The position numbers and the translations under genes were made by a program. A stretch of DNA of 64,000 bases from Chryseosolibacter histidinae. GTDB taxonomy: Bacteria > Bacteroidota > Bacteroidia > Cytophagales > Cyclobacteriaceae. The stretch is taken from positions 37,939-101,938 of the forward strand of contig NZ_JAHESF010000024.1 in assembly GCF_018598225.1 (NCBI RefSeq), in the 5' to 3' direction. This document shows positions 17,772 to 24,943 of the stretch, one piece after another. The notes beneath the pieces were generated by a model. It was given only the letters and a program-made list of their open reading frames with translations. It did not search any database and was not told where the DNA came from. Each line of letters begins with the position of its first letter. The first letter of the stretch is position 1.

Positions 17772-18443
17772 ATGCCATTCTTTGTCTCCCGCAAAAATTT
17801 TGAATCAGAGATATCAAAACGTGCAGCCGAAGCCTGCGACCAGGTGATCTCGCAAATGGGCGCCGAGCTGCATGATGACCTGATACAGAAACTTTCCATT
17901 TTCAGGCTTTATATGGACAGGATCGAACGATCATCTAGCGATCCTGCAGAGATTGAAACGCTTGTAATCAAAATGAAAAGTGATTTTGAGCAGGTGACCC
18001 GCGCCGTAAAAAATCTATCGCGCAGGCTACTGCCCGTACGCATGGAAGGCGATACGCTGATCAAAATGCTTGAAACGCTTTGCCTAACCATGGAGCACCC
18101 TGGCACAGGACATGTCCACTTCTCAACGGAGGGCGATCCCATACCCATGAGCGAACAGGTAGAAATGCACGTCTTGCGTATTGCACAGGAACTGATCCAA
18201 AATGCATTCAAACATTCGGCTGCATGGCACATCTGGGTTCGTGTTCAATGGCAGGCAAATAAACTTGTCATGGAAGTAGAAGACGACGGAAGCGGATTCT
18301 CCCGCATACCTGAATTCATCAATCGGCTCAAAAAAAAGAACAACACGTTAAAAATGAGATCTCAAGCGATAGGAGCTTCGATTGACTATCGGCAAGGCAC
18401 AAAAGGATTGTTAGCGAAGCTGATACTGCATACAAATCGATGA
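17772..18443 (+). CDS. Soluble HisKA_3-type histidine kinase lacking a sensor domain
   Basis: The 223 residues hold just a kinase core. The dimerization domain has ELHDDLIQKL with the phospho-acceptor His34, typical of NarL-partner (HisKA_3) kinases. An HATPase domain follows with N box ELIQNAFKHS (Asn144) and EDDGSGF (about 170-176). The last part (MRSQAIGASIDYRQGTKG) fits the usual LxxMxxRAxxLGG end of such kinases in shortened form. There is no signal peptide, membrane helix, PAS or TPR, so it should be cytoplasmic and need a separate input protein. It faces away from the TPR pseudo-kinase gene and points toward two NarL-type regulators, its natural phosphotransfer partners. Confidence 0.88.
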   Translation: MPFFVSRKNFESEISKRAAEACDQVISQMGAELHDDLIQKLSIFRLYMDRIERSSSDPAEIETLVIKMKSDFEQVTRAVKNLSRRLLPVRMEGDTLIKMLETLCLTMEHPGTGHVHFSTEGDPIPMSEQVEMHVLRIAQELIQNAFKHSAAWHIWVRVQWQANKLVMEVEDDGSGFSRIPEFINRLKKKNNTLKMRSQAIGASIDYRQGTKGLLAKLILHTNR

Positions 18444-18468
18444 ATGCCGACTTACATACATGCAAAGA

Positions 18469-19125
18469 TCATAGTATTCCATTGCGAAAGGCATAGACGA
18501 GCAATGCTGCGGTATTTGTCACACCTACTTTTCGCATCAACCTGATCCTGAAAGTTTCCGTGGAACCAGGACTTCTTTTCAGCATCGAAGCAATTTCTTT
18601 GGAAGTAACTCCGGTGGCTATTGCCTTTAAAAGTTCCTTCTCCTGAGAAGACAGCAATACTGACGGAATATCCGCCCAATGATAACTATTATTTTGAATG
18701 ATTGTGAGAACGCTTTTTGGAAAATAGCTGCCTGAATCGAGTACGCCCTTTATTGCATTACTGATCTCCACGTAGCCGTCTAACTTGTATACAATACCGT
18801 TCACGCCAGACTTTAAAAGCTCTACGACCACCTCTATGCCATCGAGACCAGTAACAGCAATGACGTATGGCTGGCTGCTCAGGTGTTTCATCTTTCTAAA
18901 TAACTCCAGTCCACTGATCTTCCGCAATCGGATATCAAGCAAAACAAGGTCAATCTTATTGGCTCCAAGCTGGTGCATGAAGGTTTCTTCATCATCAGCT
19001 TCGTAGACTGCACCTGTAAATACTTCCTTTTGCAGCAACAACCGCAACCCTTCCCTGAGCAGGGCTTCGTCATCCACGATCAGTATATTCAACTTATTGG
19101 CCGGTACGGATCTCAATATCGTCAT
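18469..19125 (-). CDS. NarL/FixJ-family response regulator (copy 1)
   Basis: This is a two-domain transcription regulator of 218 residues. The receiver domain (about 12-130) has acidic Asp18-Asp19, phospho-acceptor Asp64 in VLLDIRL, switch Thr92 and Lys114. The C-terminal LuxR-type helix-turn-helix (about 152-218) contains LSSQEKELLKAIATGVTSKE and the recognition segment ETFRIRLMRKVGV. The start at 19125 is preceded directly by AGGAG. It is transcribed away from a 154-residue unknown gene across a 186-base region with a long dyad. It is closely related to copy 2 at 20179; the two share the ending AFRNGIL. It probably accepts phosphate from the soluble kinase next door and may regulate its own divergent promoter. 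Confidence 0.92.
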   Translation of the reverse strand: MTILRSVPANKLNILIVDDEALLREGLRLLLQKEVFTGAVYEADDEETFMHQLGANKIDLVLLDIRLRKISGLELFRKMKHLSSQPYVIAVTGLDGIEVVVELLKSGVNGIVYKLDGYVEISNAIKGVLDSGSYFPKSVLTIIQNNSYHWADIPSVLLSSQEKELLKAIATGVTSKEIASMLKRSPGSTETFRIRLMRKVGVTNTAALLVYAFRNGIL

Positions 19126-19195
19126 CTCCTTGAAAATGTTCCTCGACAGTCAAACCTGCCCATGTAAACAATAAAATCACCCTAAATTAAGGTTT

Positions 19196-19239
19196 ATGGT
19201 AGGAAAACCTAACACAGTATTGTTAGGTTTTCCTACCAT
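19196..19239. promoter_or_regulatory. Perfect 19-base-pair inverted repeat, likely operator (copy 1)
   Basis: The left arm ATGGTAGGAAAACCTAACA (19196-19214) and right arm (19221-19239) are exact reverse complements around six bases. Each arm is itself a near-dyad, TGGTAGG-AAAA-CCTAACA, the layout expected for a dimer of a NarL-type regulator. It lies between the divergent regulator and helper genes. A TGAGTTTG (19242-19249) on the plus side and TAATTTAG (19182-19189, minus) on the other resemble -7 elements, so the dyad would cover both -33 regions. Confidence 0.75.
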
Positions 19240-19311
19240 AATGAGTTTGAATGGTGCACAGAAGAATATCTGCACTTACTTTCGGGTCAACAACGCACTA
19301 ACCCTAAAGTT

Positions 19312-19776
19312 ATGCCACAGGAGAACAGACCATTCACCCTCAAGCCCGAAAACCTGCAAAAGATATTCAATGCTTTGAACGACGCAAACGAGTCATTGAA
19401 GCCATACCTCATCTCACTTACACAGGCTGAACGGCAAGCATTGCCCAAGATGAGCGAAGGAACTTTGCCGTTTGTACAAATGGCGCTGGAGTACGCCAGA
19501 AAAAACCCCGGGCTTGTGCCTGTCTATATCGATGTGAATGAGCTTAAAACTGATCTCCAGACGGTAGAAGGCCTGCTTCGTATCTTCAAACCAGTGGAGG
19601 AACTATACCACAATCTCAACGATACTATTACCCTCTCAGGCAGTGAGGCCTTCATGGCTTCACTTGCCTTTTATAATAGTGTGAAGCACGCAACAAAGAT
19701 CAATATCCCAGGAACAAAGGTGATATCAGAGGATCTCAAAATGTGTTTCTCGAAGCAAGAACAAAAATCAGCTTAA
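19312..19776 (+). CDS. Conserved helical protein of unknown function (helper of regulator copy 1)
   Basis: These 154 residues show no signal peptide or membrane segment and a mostly helical, soluble character. It is a clear paralogue of the protein at 21013: both begin MPQEN and share LKPYLxxLT, PFVQxAL, LKTDL, NDTxTLSGSEA, ASLAFYxSVK and a PGxK...EDL ending. The spacing and leader up to the start codon are also alike (both have GCACTAACCC and GTTATGCCACAGGAG). It is divergent from a NarL-type regulator over the dyad at 19196. I do not recognise a characterized family. Its consistent pairing with a regulator suggests either a target or an accessory of the signalling system. Confidence 0.82.
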   Translation: MPQENRPFTLKPENLQKIFNALNDANESLKPYLISLTQAERQALPKMSEGTLPFVQMALEYARKNPGLVPVYIDVNELKTDLQTVEGLLRIFKPVEELYHNLNDTITLSGSEAFMASLAFYNSVKHATKINIPGTKVISEDLKMCFSKQEQKSA

Positions 19777-19858
19777 GGGATCCACTGTCAAAAGGTATCG
19801 TTTGAAATAGTATGATCAACCGTCACGAAATCCTACAAGGCAAATCTGCTCCAGACGC

Positions 19859-20161
19859 ATGAGAATAATATTGAATAACAGAGGATTGAAAACACTGCAG
19901 AGTTTCAGGAGCTGGCAGACGAACAACGAACAGGAAACCATGATCGAGTTCGAGCCCATCTTTTTGAAGATCAATAATTGTCTGCACATCAACTCCATCC
20001 ACGTCTGCGCCGACGGTAAAAGAAAAAAATCCAATTTCATCCATGTCTTAACGCTTGGCGACATTGTCATTCTCCGGGATTTTCTGACGGAGGTCTTAAA
20101 CACAGCCGAACATGAACTGCAGATAAACTCCAGGCACGACAACGTGACACCAAAAGATTAG
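19859..20161 (+). CDS. Small hypothetical protein, uncertain
   Basis: An open frame of 100 codons lies between the helper gene of copy 1 and the end of regulator copy 2. A better start may be the ATG at 19940, preceded by AGGAAA, giving 73 residues (MIEFEPIFLKINN...). The composition looks protein-like, with alternating hydrophobic segments (FIHVLTLGDIVILRDFLTEVL) and a polar end. An opposing frame of similar length overlaps it, so it could be a chance ORF. No family is recognised, and there is no counterpart beside the second module. Confidence 0.42.
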   Translation: MRIILNNRGLKTLQSFRSWQTNNEQETMIEFEPIFLKINNCLHINSIHVCADGKRKKSNFIHVLTLGDIVILRDFLTEVLNTAEHELQINSRHDNVTPKD

Positions 20162-20178
20162 TAAAGCGTTGTGCTTAA

Positions 20179-20814
20179 TCATAATATCCCATTGCGAAAC
20201 GCATAGGCCAATAGTCCGGCGGTGTTCTGCACGCCTACTTTCCGCATTAATCTGATCCTATATGTCTCAGCCGTGGCTAAGGTTACTTTCAGCTGTGGCG
20301 CAATTTCTTTTGTAGTTTGCCCATCTGCCAACGCCCTTAAAATGTCTTTCTCCTGAGCTGTTAGAGGCACTGAGTGGATCTTTTCCCATCGGTGCAGGTT
20401 ATCTTGTATAATCTTAAGAATGTTGGGAGGAAAATAGCAGTCGGAAAGCATTACTGTTTTAATCGCCTTAAGGACTTCGTCAAAGCCGTCAAGTTTGTGT
20501 ACGATGCCATTGACGCCCGCTTTGAGCAGGTTAATGATCATCTCAGCACCGTCTAACCCTGTTACTGCGATCACTTTGGGTTGCTGCGCGCTTTTTTTGA
20601 TCACCTCCATCAACTCCAAGCCGTTGGTGTCTTTAAGCCGTATGTCGAGTAATATCACGTCTATCGGGACCGTGGCGAGCTGTTTTTTAAATTCTGAAGC
20701 ATTGCCTGCTTCGTAGATCGCTTTTATAGAATTTTCCGTACTGAGTAACGCTTTAAACCCCTGTCGTACCATGGCCTCGTCGTCAACCAACAAAACGCCT
20801 ATCTTGTTACTCAT
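20179..20814 (-). CDS. NarL/FixJ-family response regulator (copy 2)
   Basis: This regulator has 211 residues from the ATG at 20814 (MSNKIGVLLVDDE), or 221 from 20844; the shorter start puts the receiver fold at the N-terminus. Numbered from 20844, the phospho-acceptor is Asp67 in VILLDIRL, the switch Thr95 (VIAVTGLDGA) and the conserved Lys118. The LuxR-type DNA-binding domain includes LTAQEKDILRALADGQTTKE and ETYRIRLMRKVGV. It closely matches copy 1 throughout, including VTGLDG and YAFRNGIL, so the two modules arose by duplication. It is divergent from the 175-residue helper gene over a second, differently sequenced dyad. Confidence 0.92.
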   Translation of the reverse strand: MSNKIGVLLVDDEAMVRQGFKALLSTENSIKAIYEAGNASEFKKQLATVPIDVILLDIRLKDTNGLELMEVIKKSAQQPKVIAVTGLDGAEMIINLLKAGVNGIVHKLDGFDEVLKAIKTVMLSDCYFPPNILKIIQDNLHRWEKIHSVPLTAQEKDILRALADGQTTKEIAPQLKVTLATAETYRIRLMRKVGVQNTAGLLAYAFRNGIL

Positions 20815-20897
20815 GTTCCGATTTAGTGTGAATCCAGTAGCCACAGCGTGATCCGTCGGCCAGCAAGTCTTACCATCACTTCTCTAATTTAGTGATT

Positions 20898-20940
20898 TGT
20901 CAGGAAAACCTGACAACTTTCATGTCTGGTTTTCCTGACA
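20898..20940. promoter_or_regulatory. 18-base-pair inverted repeat, likely operator (copy 2)
   Basis: The left arm TGTCAGGAAAACCTGACA (20898-20915) pairs with the right arm (20923-20940) with one mismatch around seven bases. Each arm is again a dyad, TGTCAGG-AAAA-CCTGACA. Compared with copy 1 the flanks differ in a compensating way (TAGG...CCTA against CAGG...CCTG), so symmetry is kept. A consensus -7 element TAATTTTG follows at 20945-20952 for the helper gene, and TAAATTAG (20884-20891) lies on the regulator side. Confidence 0.75.
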
Positions 20941-21012
20941 AAAATAATTTTGGCAGTACACTTTCAGCTTTTCCATTTTACATTCGGGTATTGATGCACT
21001 AACCCGAGCGTT

Positions 21013-21540
21013 ATGCCACAGGAGAACAAACTTCAACTCAAGCCGGAAGACCTGAAAAAGGTAATTGACGGGTTGGCTGTAATCAAAGCGATATTAAAAC
21101 CTTACCTGGTCACGCTAACGGCGGTGGAACGCCAGGAGATGCCTCGAATGAGCGATGGAATTTCACCGTTTGTGCAGCGGGCACTAGACTATGCGCAAAC
21201 TCATACGGGCTTCGTTCCCTCGTATATCAATATAAAATCATTGAAAACTGATCTCGAAGTGGTAGACCAGATCGCGCAAATATTCAGACCAATAGAACAA
21301 CTATACTCCGATGTGAACGATACGATGACCCTCTCTGGCAGTGAAGCCTACGTGGCTTCACTTGCCTTCTATCACAGCGTAAAGCAGGCAGAAAAAATGA
21401 ATGTACCCGGTGCGAAGGCTATGGCCGAAGATCTCAGAACGCTTTTGCGCGGCGGTACAAAAACCATCAGTGAGATCAAGATCCTGAAATGGATCAAGGC
21501 AGTATCAGGCCGATACCGCATCAACAGATACCTGAATTAA
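21013..21540 (+). CDS. Conserved helical protein of unknown function (helper of regulator copy 2)
   Basis: This protein of 175 residues is paralogous to the one at 19312 along its first 145 residues (LKPYLVTLT, SPFVQRALDYA, LKTDLEVV, NDTMTLSGSEAYVASLAFYHSVK). It then carries a basic extension of about 30 residues, ILKWIKAVSGRYRINRYLN, absent from the other copy. No signal or membrane segment is seen. Its promoter has TAATTTTG at 20945-20952 immediately beyond the dyad, with a leader of about 55 bases. A strong terminator follows 55 bases after the stop, so it is a single-gene transcript. Function is unknown. Confidence 0.83.
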   Translation: MPQENKLQLKPEDLKKVIDGLAVIKAILKPYLVTLTAVERQEMPRMSDGISPFVQRALDYAQTHTGFVPSYINIKSLKTDLEVVDQIAQIFRPIEQLYSDVNDTMTLSGSEAYVASLAFYHSVKQAEKMNVPGAKAMAEDLRTLLRGGTKTISEIKILKWIKAVSGRYRINRYLN

Positions 21541-21595
21541 ACTTTGTGCCCACCTGTTCGATTCTCTATCAAGTGCCCATCCCGTCCGTTGTCCA

Positions 21596-21626
21596 AGAGT
21601 CCCGCGTTGCGGGACTCTTTTCTTTT
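21596..21626 (+). terminator. Rho-independent terminator after the 175-residue helper gene
   Basis: AGAGTCCCGC (21596-21605) pairs perfectly with GCGGGACTCT (21609-21618) over a three-base loop, followed by a T-rich tail (TTTTCTTTT). Confidence 0.9.
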
Positions 21627-22047
21627 ATCCACCTGGCACAACAACTCTGAATGAAGTTACAGAGACGCAATAGCCGAAAAACGAAGTGGCTATTTCTTAT
21701 ACTATTTCATTCGGGCAACACGAAAATTCAACTATTCAATCTAATATTCCGGTAATCCATTTTGATCGTATTACTGGCACTTTTAAGAAAAACTGCGATC
21801 GGCTGCTTTGTGTATTATACGAATTCGAAATAGGTCCAGACTTGATCTAGCAAGCTGCAAACCAAACATTCAGGCGCTTTCCGATAGCCTAGATTCTAAT
21901 GGCATATTCTAACAGGGCCCGAATTCTACATCTTAAAAATATTGTCTATCTTGTTGTAAGATTCCCTGCCCCACCCGATCCAACTGATCACAGCCCACCG
22001 GGAATCCAGTTGCTAGCCGTTTATAAATTCTAACTACCCTATTCCTT
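21627..22047. other. Spacer without a recognisable gene
   Basis: About 420 bases between the terminator and the next gene. I see no intact ORF, RNA gene or long repeat. It presumably carries the promoter of the 22048 gene pair, but no consensus -7 box stands out. Confidence 0.5.
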
Positions 22048-22590
22048 ATGACCCCTGCGCTATGGATTGGTTTTGCTTTTTTAGCTTTGTTATTACTTGT
22101 TCTAATTGCTTTCCTTTTCATTCCGGACAAACTAAGCAGCACCCAAAAGGATATCTTACATTTTTTTATGAGCATATGCGCCGGTTTTGCAGGCGGGTTT
22201 ATTACAGGAGACGTATTATTTCAGCTAGATGCTAAGTTGTCTGACGGATTCAAATTTGGCATTTCAGGAACAGCAGGAGTCGCACTGTTTTTAGTGGTTT
22301 TTTTTAAAAAGAAAGTGAGCGCCGTTAGGCATGATATCGACGGCTTCAATTTTTCAATTCCTCAGGGATGGACTTTTGAGCAAGCTGTTGCCAAAATATG
22401 TGAAGTTGATCGCAGCTTATATCACATCGATGGATTCACAGATGCAGAACTTTCCTCTAAATTAAAAACCAGAGAATTGCATACAAGGAACGCGCTCGAG
22501 GCATTAAAGAGACTGAAATATTTCGCGGATCGACTTCCAAGTTATAAAGTAACGCTTACAGACGATATTTACACCATTCAAAAAATTTGA
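22048..22590 (+). CDS. Two-helix membrane protein of unknown function
   Basis: These 180 residues have two hydrophobic segments near the N-terminus, about residues 5-27 (WIGFAFLALLLLVLIAFLFI) and about 38-90 (a Gly-rich stretch around FMSICAGFAGGFITGDVLF, then a second around GTAGVALFLVVFF). A basic KKK and a cytoplasmic-looking domain of about 85 residues follow. The last part (GFTDAELSSKLKTRELHTRNALEALKRLKYF) looks like a small helical, winged-helix-like unit, but that is a guess. The stop overlaps the start region of the next gene with a one-base gap, so the two are almost certainly translated together. No family is recognised. Confidence 0.72.
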   Translation: MTPALWIGFAFLALLLLVLIAFLFIPDKLSSTQKDILHFFMSICAGFAGGFITGDVLFQLDAKLSDGFKFGISGTAGVALFLVVFFKKKVSAVRHDIDGFNFSIPQGWTFEQAVAKICEVDRSLYHIDGFTDAELSSKLKTRELHTRNALEALKRLKYFADRLPSYKVTLTDDIYTIQKI

Positions 22591-22591
22591 T

Positions 22592-22969
22592 ATGGCAACT
22601 AAAAATATATGCGACTGTCCACTCCCGCCAGGCGGTACTGTTGAATGTGAAGCGCATCAAATGGCGGTTTGCGTAATCAAAAATGGCAAGGCGCGTCATT
22701 TGTGCTTAAATCCAATAGAAACTTCCGATTCTGTAAAACTGCTCAATTGGGCCTTATCAAATATTATGGAAAAGGATAGAAAACCCTACCAAAACGTAAC
22801 TGCTAGGGAAACAAGGATTTTGGAGCGAGGCGCCTATGAAAGAAAAGGTATGTCAGTTACATTTTCGCTACCTCCGAGTGTATCTGACGCTCTCAGTGAA
22901 ATAATAGACTTGTTCGAAGGGGTTTTTGTATCTTCTGGATTAACATGCCCTCCCTTCTGCCCTCGCTGA
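22592..22969 (+). CDS. Small Cys-containing protein of unknown function
   Basis: These 125 residues carry a compact N-terminal module of the form CxCPxPPGGxxxCExxxxAxC...C (ICDCPLPPGG, VECEAHQMAVCVI, HLCLNP). Its five Cys and one His could bind zinc or form disulfides. The middle is plainer (RKPYQNVTARETRILERGAY). A second Cys pair closes the protein (GLTCPPFCPR). There is no signal peptide, so a metal site is more likely than disulfides. It starts one base after the stop of the two-helix membrane protein. I do not recognise a named family. Confidence 0.68.
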   Translation: MATKNICDCPLPPGGTVECEAHQMAVCVIKNGKARHLCLNPIETSDSVKLLNWALSNIMEKDRKPYQNVTARETRILERGAYERKGMSVTFSLPPSVSDALSEIIDLFEGVFVSSGLTCPPFCPR

Positions 22970-23189
22970 TGCGGACCATTTTGTTTTTGGAGGACTCCCG
23001 CCATTCTGAAATAAAAAGAAACGAATAAAGCTTGTCTCCAGAGTGTGACAAACCTCACCACGGAGCGTATGCAACAGGAAACATCACCCTATTTCAGGTC
23101 AATTATATATTCAGAAACATAGCTGGGCCAGTAAGAGTATGATACGGCAAACAGATTTTCCCTGACTCGTTAAGCCAAGATCCTAAGAA

Positions 23190-24806
23190 TCAATTCCTCA
23201 CCACCACTCTCTGTTTCAGCTGCCTATCCTCCTGGTTTACCCACAATATATAAATACCATCCGGTAACGTTGGCACATTCAGTTGCTGCTCTTGCTGCAG
23301 CTCCTCCACTGAAAAGGCACCTCTGTAATGCTCAACACCCAGTTGGTCTACCAACCTTACCTCTATGGGTGCACTGGCCGGTGTGCTTATCTGCAGGTTC
23401 ATGTTGCCAGCCTTTGCAGGGTTGGGGTAAAGTGAAACTGCAAACTCTTGTTCAGCAAGATCAGTCACAATATCTTCAGGCTCACCTGCTGCCGCCAGCT
23501 GCGTTGCCGTGGTGGTTTCGGTGATGGTTACCGGGGCCGACCACTTGTTCCACTGGCTGGCGGTAGGCGCTGATGAAAGCCTGCTGAACCTTGCCCTATA
23601 GGTGCCCGGTACAGTGGCCGTGTAAGTGTTAGAGGTTGCCCCTGAGATAATGGCACCGTTGCGCTCCCACTGGTAAGCCAGAAAACCTTCACCCAGCATC
23701 AGCTTGGGGTATTGGCTGCTGCTCTTCACAATCACTTTAATGTCTTTATAAGCGTGAATGTTCGCTTTGTTCTTAGACAGCATCCACTTAAAGAAGTCAG
23801 CCTCGCCGTAAGCCCTGTTCCATACGTTGTGGCCCAGGTCTGAGTAGATGGTATACTTCACAATGGCCCCCGCATTTCTGAAATTATTCACTATGGTATT
23901 GGTGGTGGTGGGTGTGGGCTTGGTGTCTTGCCCACCCTGAAAAGTCCAGATGGGGATGTGCACTACCTTAGCCTGCTGGTTGTCTTTAAAGATGCCCGCA
24001 TCGTTGATGGCAGACATGGGCAGCGCCGCAGCAAAAAGCCAGGGTGCCCTCTTCAGCGCTTCATACACCGCATAGCCGCCAATAGACAGGCCGTGGATGT
24101 AAATGCGGTTCTGGTCTATTTTGTATTTTTCGCAATGCAGCCGCACAATCCTGATCAGGTCTTGCACCTGCAGTGGCTCCCACTCATTGAACATCTGCGC
24201 CACCAGCACAAAACCCGGAAATGCACGCGAAGGCATAGAGGGGTCGTTGGGCAACCGTGTGCCGGCAAGGTTTCGTGCGTCGAGGTGCTGCTTGCCGCCT
24301 ATGTTCAGGTTGTGATCGTTATTCAGAAGCTTGTGTGTGGCAGTGGTAGGCGCCGGCGGCGAGTTGGTATTGGGCTCGTACGTCCAGCCACCATGATAAC
24401 AATTATTGTACAGGCAGTTTGCACGCTCGCCTGCTCCGTGCAGCAACACTATCAATGGGTAACCTTCGGCGTAGGTGGTGCTATAGTTGTTGGGAAACAG
24501 CAGGCGATAGTTCATCACAAACTTATCTACCGTGCCCGTCTTGCGCCGCAGATGGCCTTGCTTATAAGGGCTGGAGTCGAACCCCGTCATATCAAGGTAA
24601 CTGTTTGTTTTCACGCCGGGCGAGCTTTCGCGAAAAGCAAATGTCTGGTTTTCTTTGAGGTAATAATAATCGGTAGACGAGATCCTGGTGCGGATGTCTA
24701 ACGTGCCGTAAGGCATGCTGGTACTGTATTGATATTGTGATTTAACCTGGGCGAAACTGATCACGCTTACTGCGCAACAAAACAAGAGAAGGGTAGATCT
24801 TTTCAT
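23190..24806 (-). CDS. Secreted alpha/beta-hydrolase (esterase-like) with T9SS type A tail
   Basis: The ATG at 24806 is chosen because it starts a signal peptide (MKRSTLLLFCCAVSVISFAQ), giving 538 residues. After a short N-terminal module with SFRE-type sequence (FAFRESSPGVKTN) comes an alpha/beta-hydrolase domain: oxyanion-side VLLHGAGE, nucleophile elbow GLSIGG, an acid after the last strand (FQGGQDTKP) and a His in DLGHNVW. An Ig-like beta segment follows (YQWERNGAIISGAT). The last 80 residues are a T9SS sorting domain (SLYPNPAKAG ... GIYILWV ... RVVVRN). The substrate is unknown; polysaccharide or polyester esterases of the PHB-depolymerase type have this layout. It is a tandem relative of the next, longer gene. 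Confidence 0.88.
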   Translation of the reverse strand: MKRSTLLLFCCAVSVISFAQVKSQYQYSTSMPYGTLDIRTRISSTDYYYLKENQTFAFRESSPGVKTNSYLDMTGFDSSPYKQGHLRRKTGTVDKFVMNYRLLFPNNYSTTYAEGYPLIVLLHGAGERANCLYNNCYHGGWTYEPNTNSPPAPTTATHKLLNNDHNLNIGGKQHLDARNLAGTRLPNDPSMPSRAFPGFVLVAQMFNEWEPLQVQDLIRIVRLHCEKYKIDQNRIYIHGLSIGGYAVYEALKRAPWLFAAALPMSAINDAGIFKDNQQAKVVHIPIWTFQGGQDTKPTPTTTNTIVNNFRNAGAIVKYTIYSDLGHNVWNRAYGEADFFKWMLSKNKANIHAYKDIKVIVKSSSQYPKLMLGEGFLAYQWERNGAIISGATSNTYTATVPGTYRARFSRLSSAPTASQWNKWSAPVTITETTTATQLAAAGEPEDIVTDLAEQEFAVSLYPNPAKAGNMNLQISTPASAPIEVRLVDQLGVEHYRGAFSVEELQQEQQLNVPTLPDGIYILWVNQEDRQLKQRVVVRN

Positions 24807-24943
24807 AAGCATAATTTTTTTGTTGAGACAAAGCCGTACACTTTCTCTCATCAAAAAATTATACCGCAGCAAGCGCGTTGAAACACGCACCTGCACAAGC
24901 GCTGATGATGTAAATAATTCTCAATGTTGTGTTGTGCGCGTGC

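Noticed and set aside
8858..21540. Whether the accessory region is a prophage, integron or transposon
   Set aside because: No integrase, transposase, phage structural gene, att-like repeat at its ends or tRNA junction is visible.
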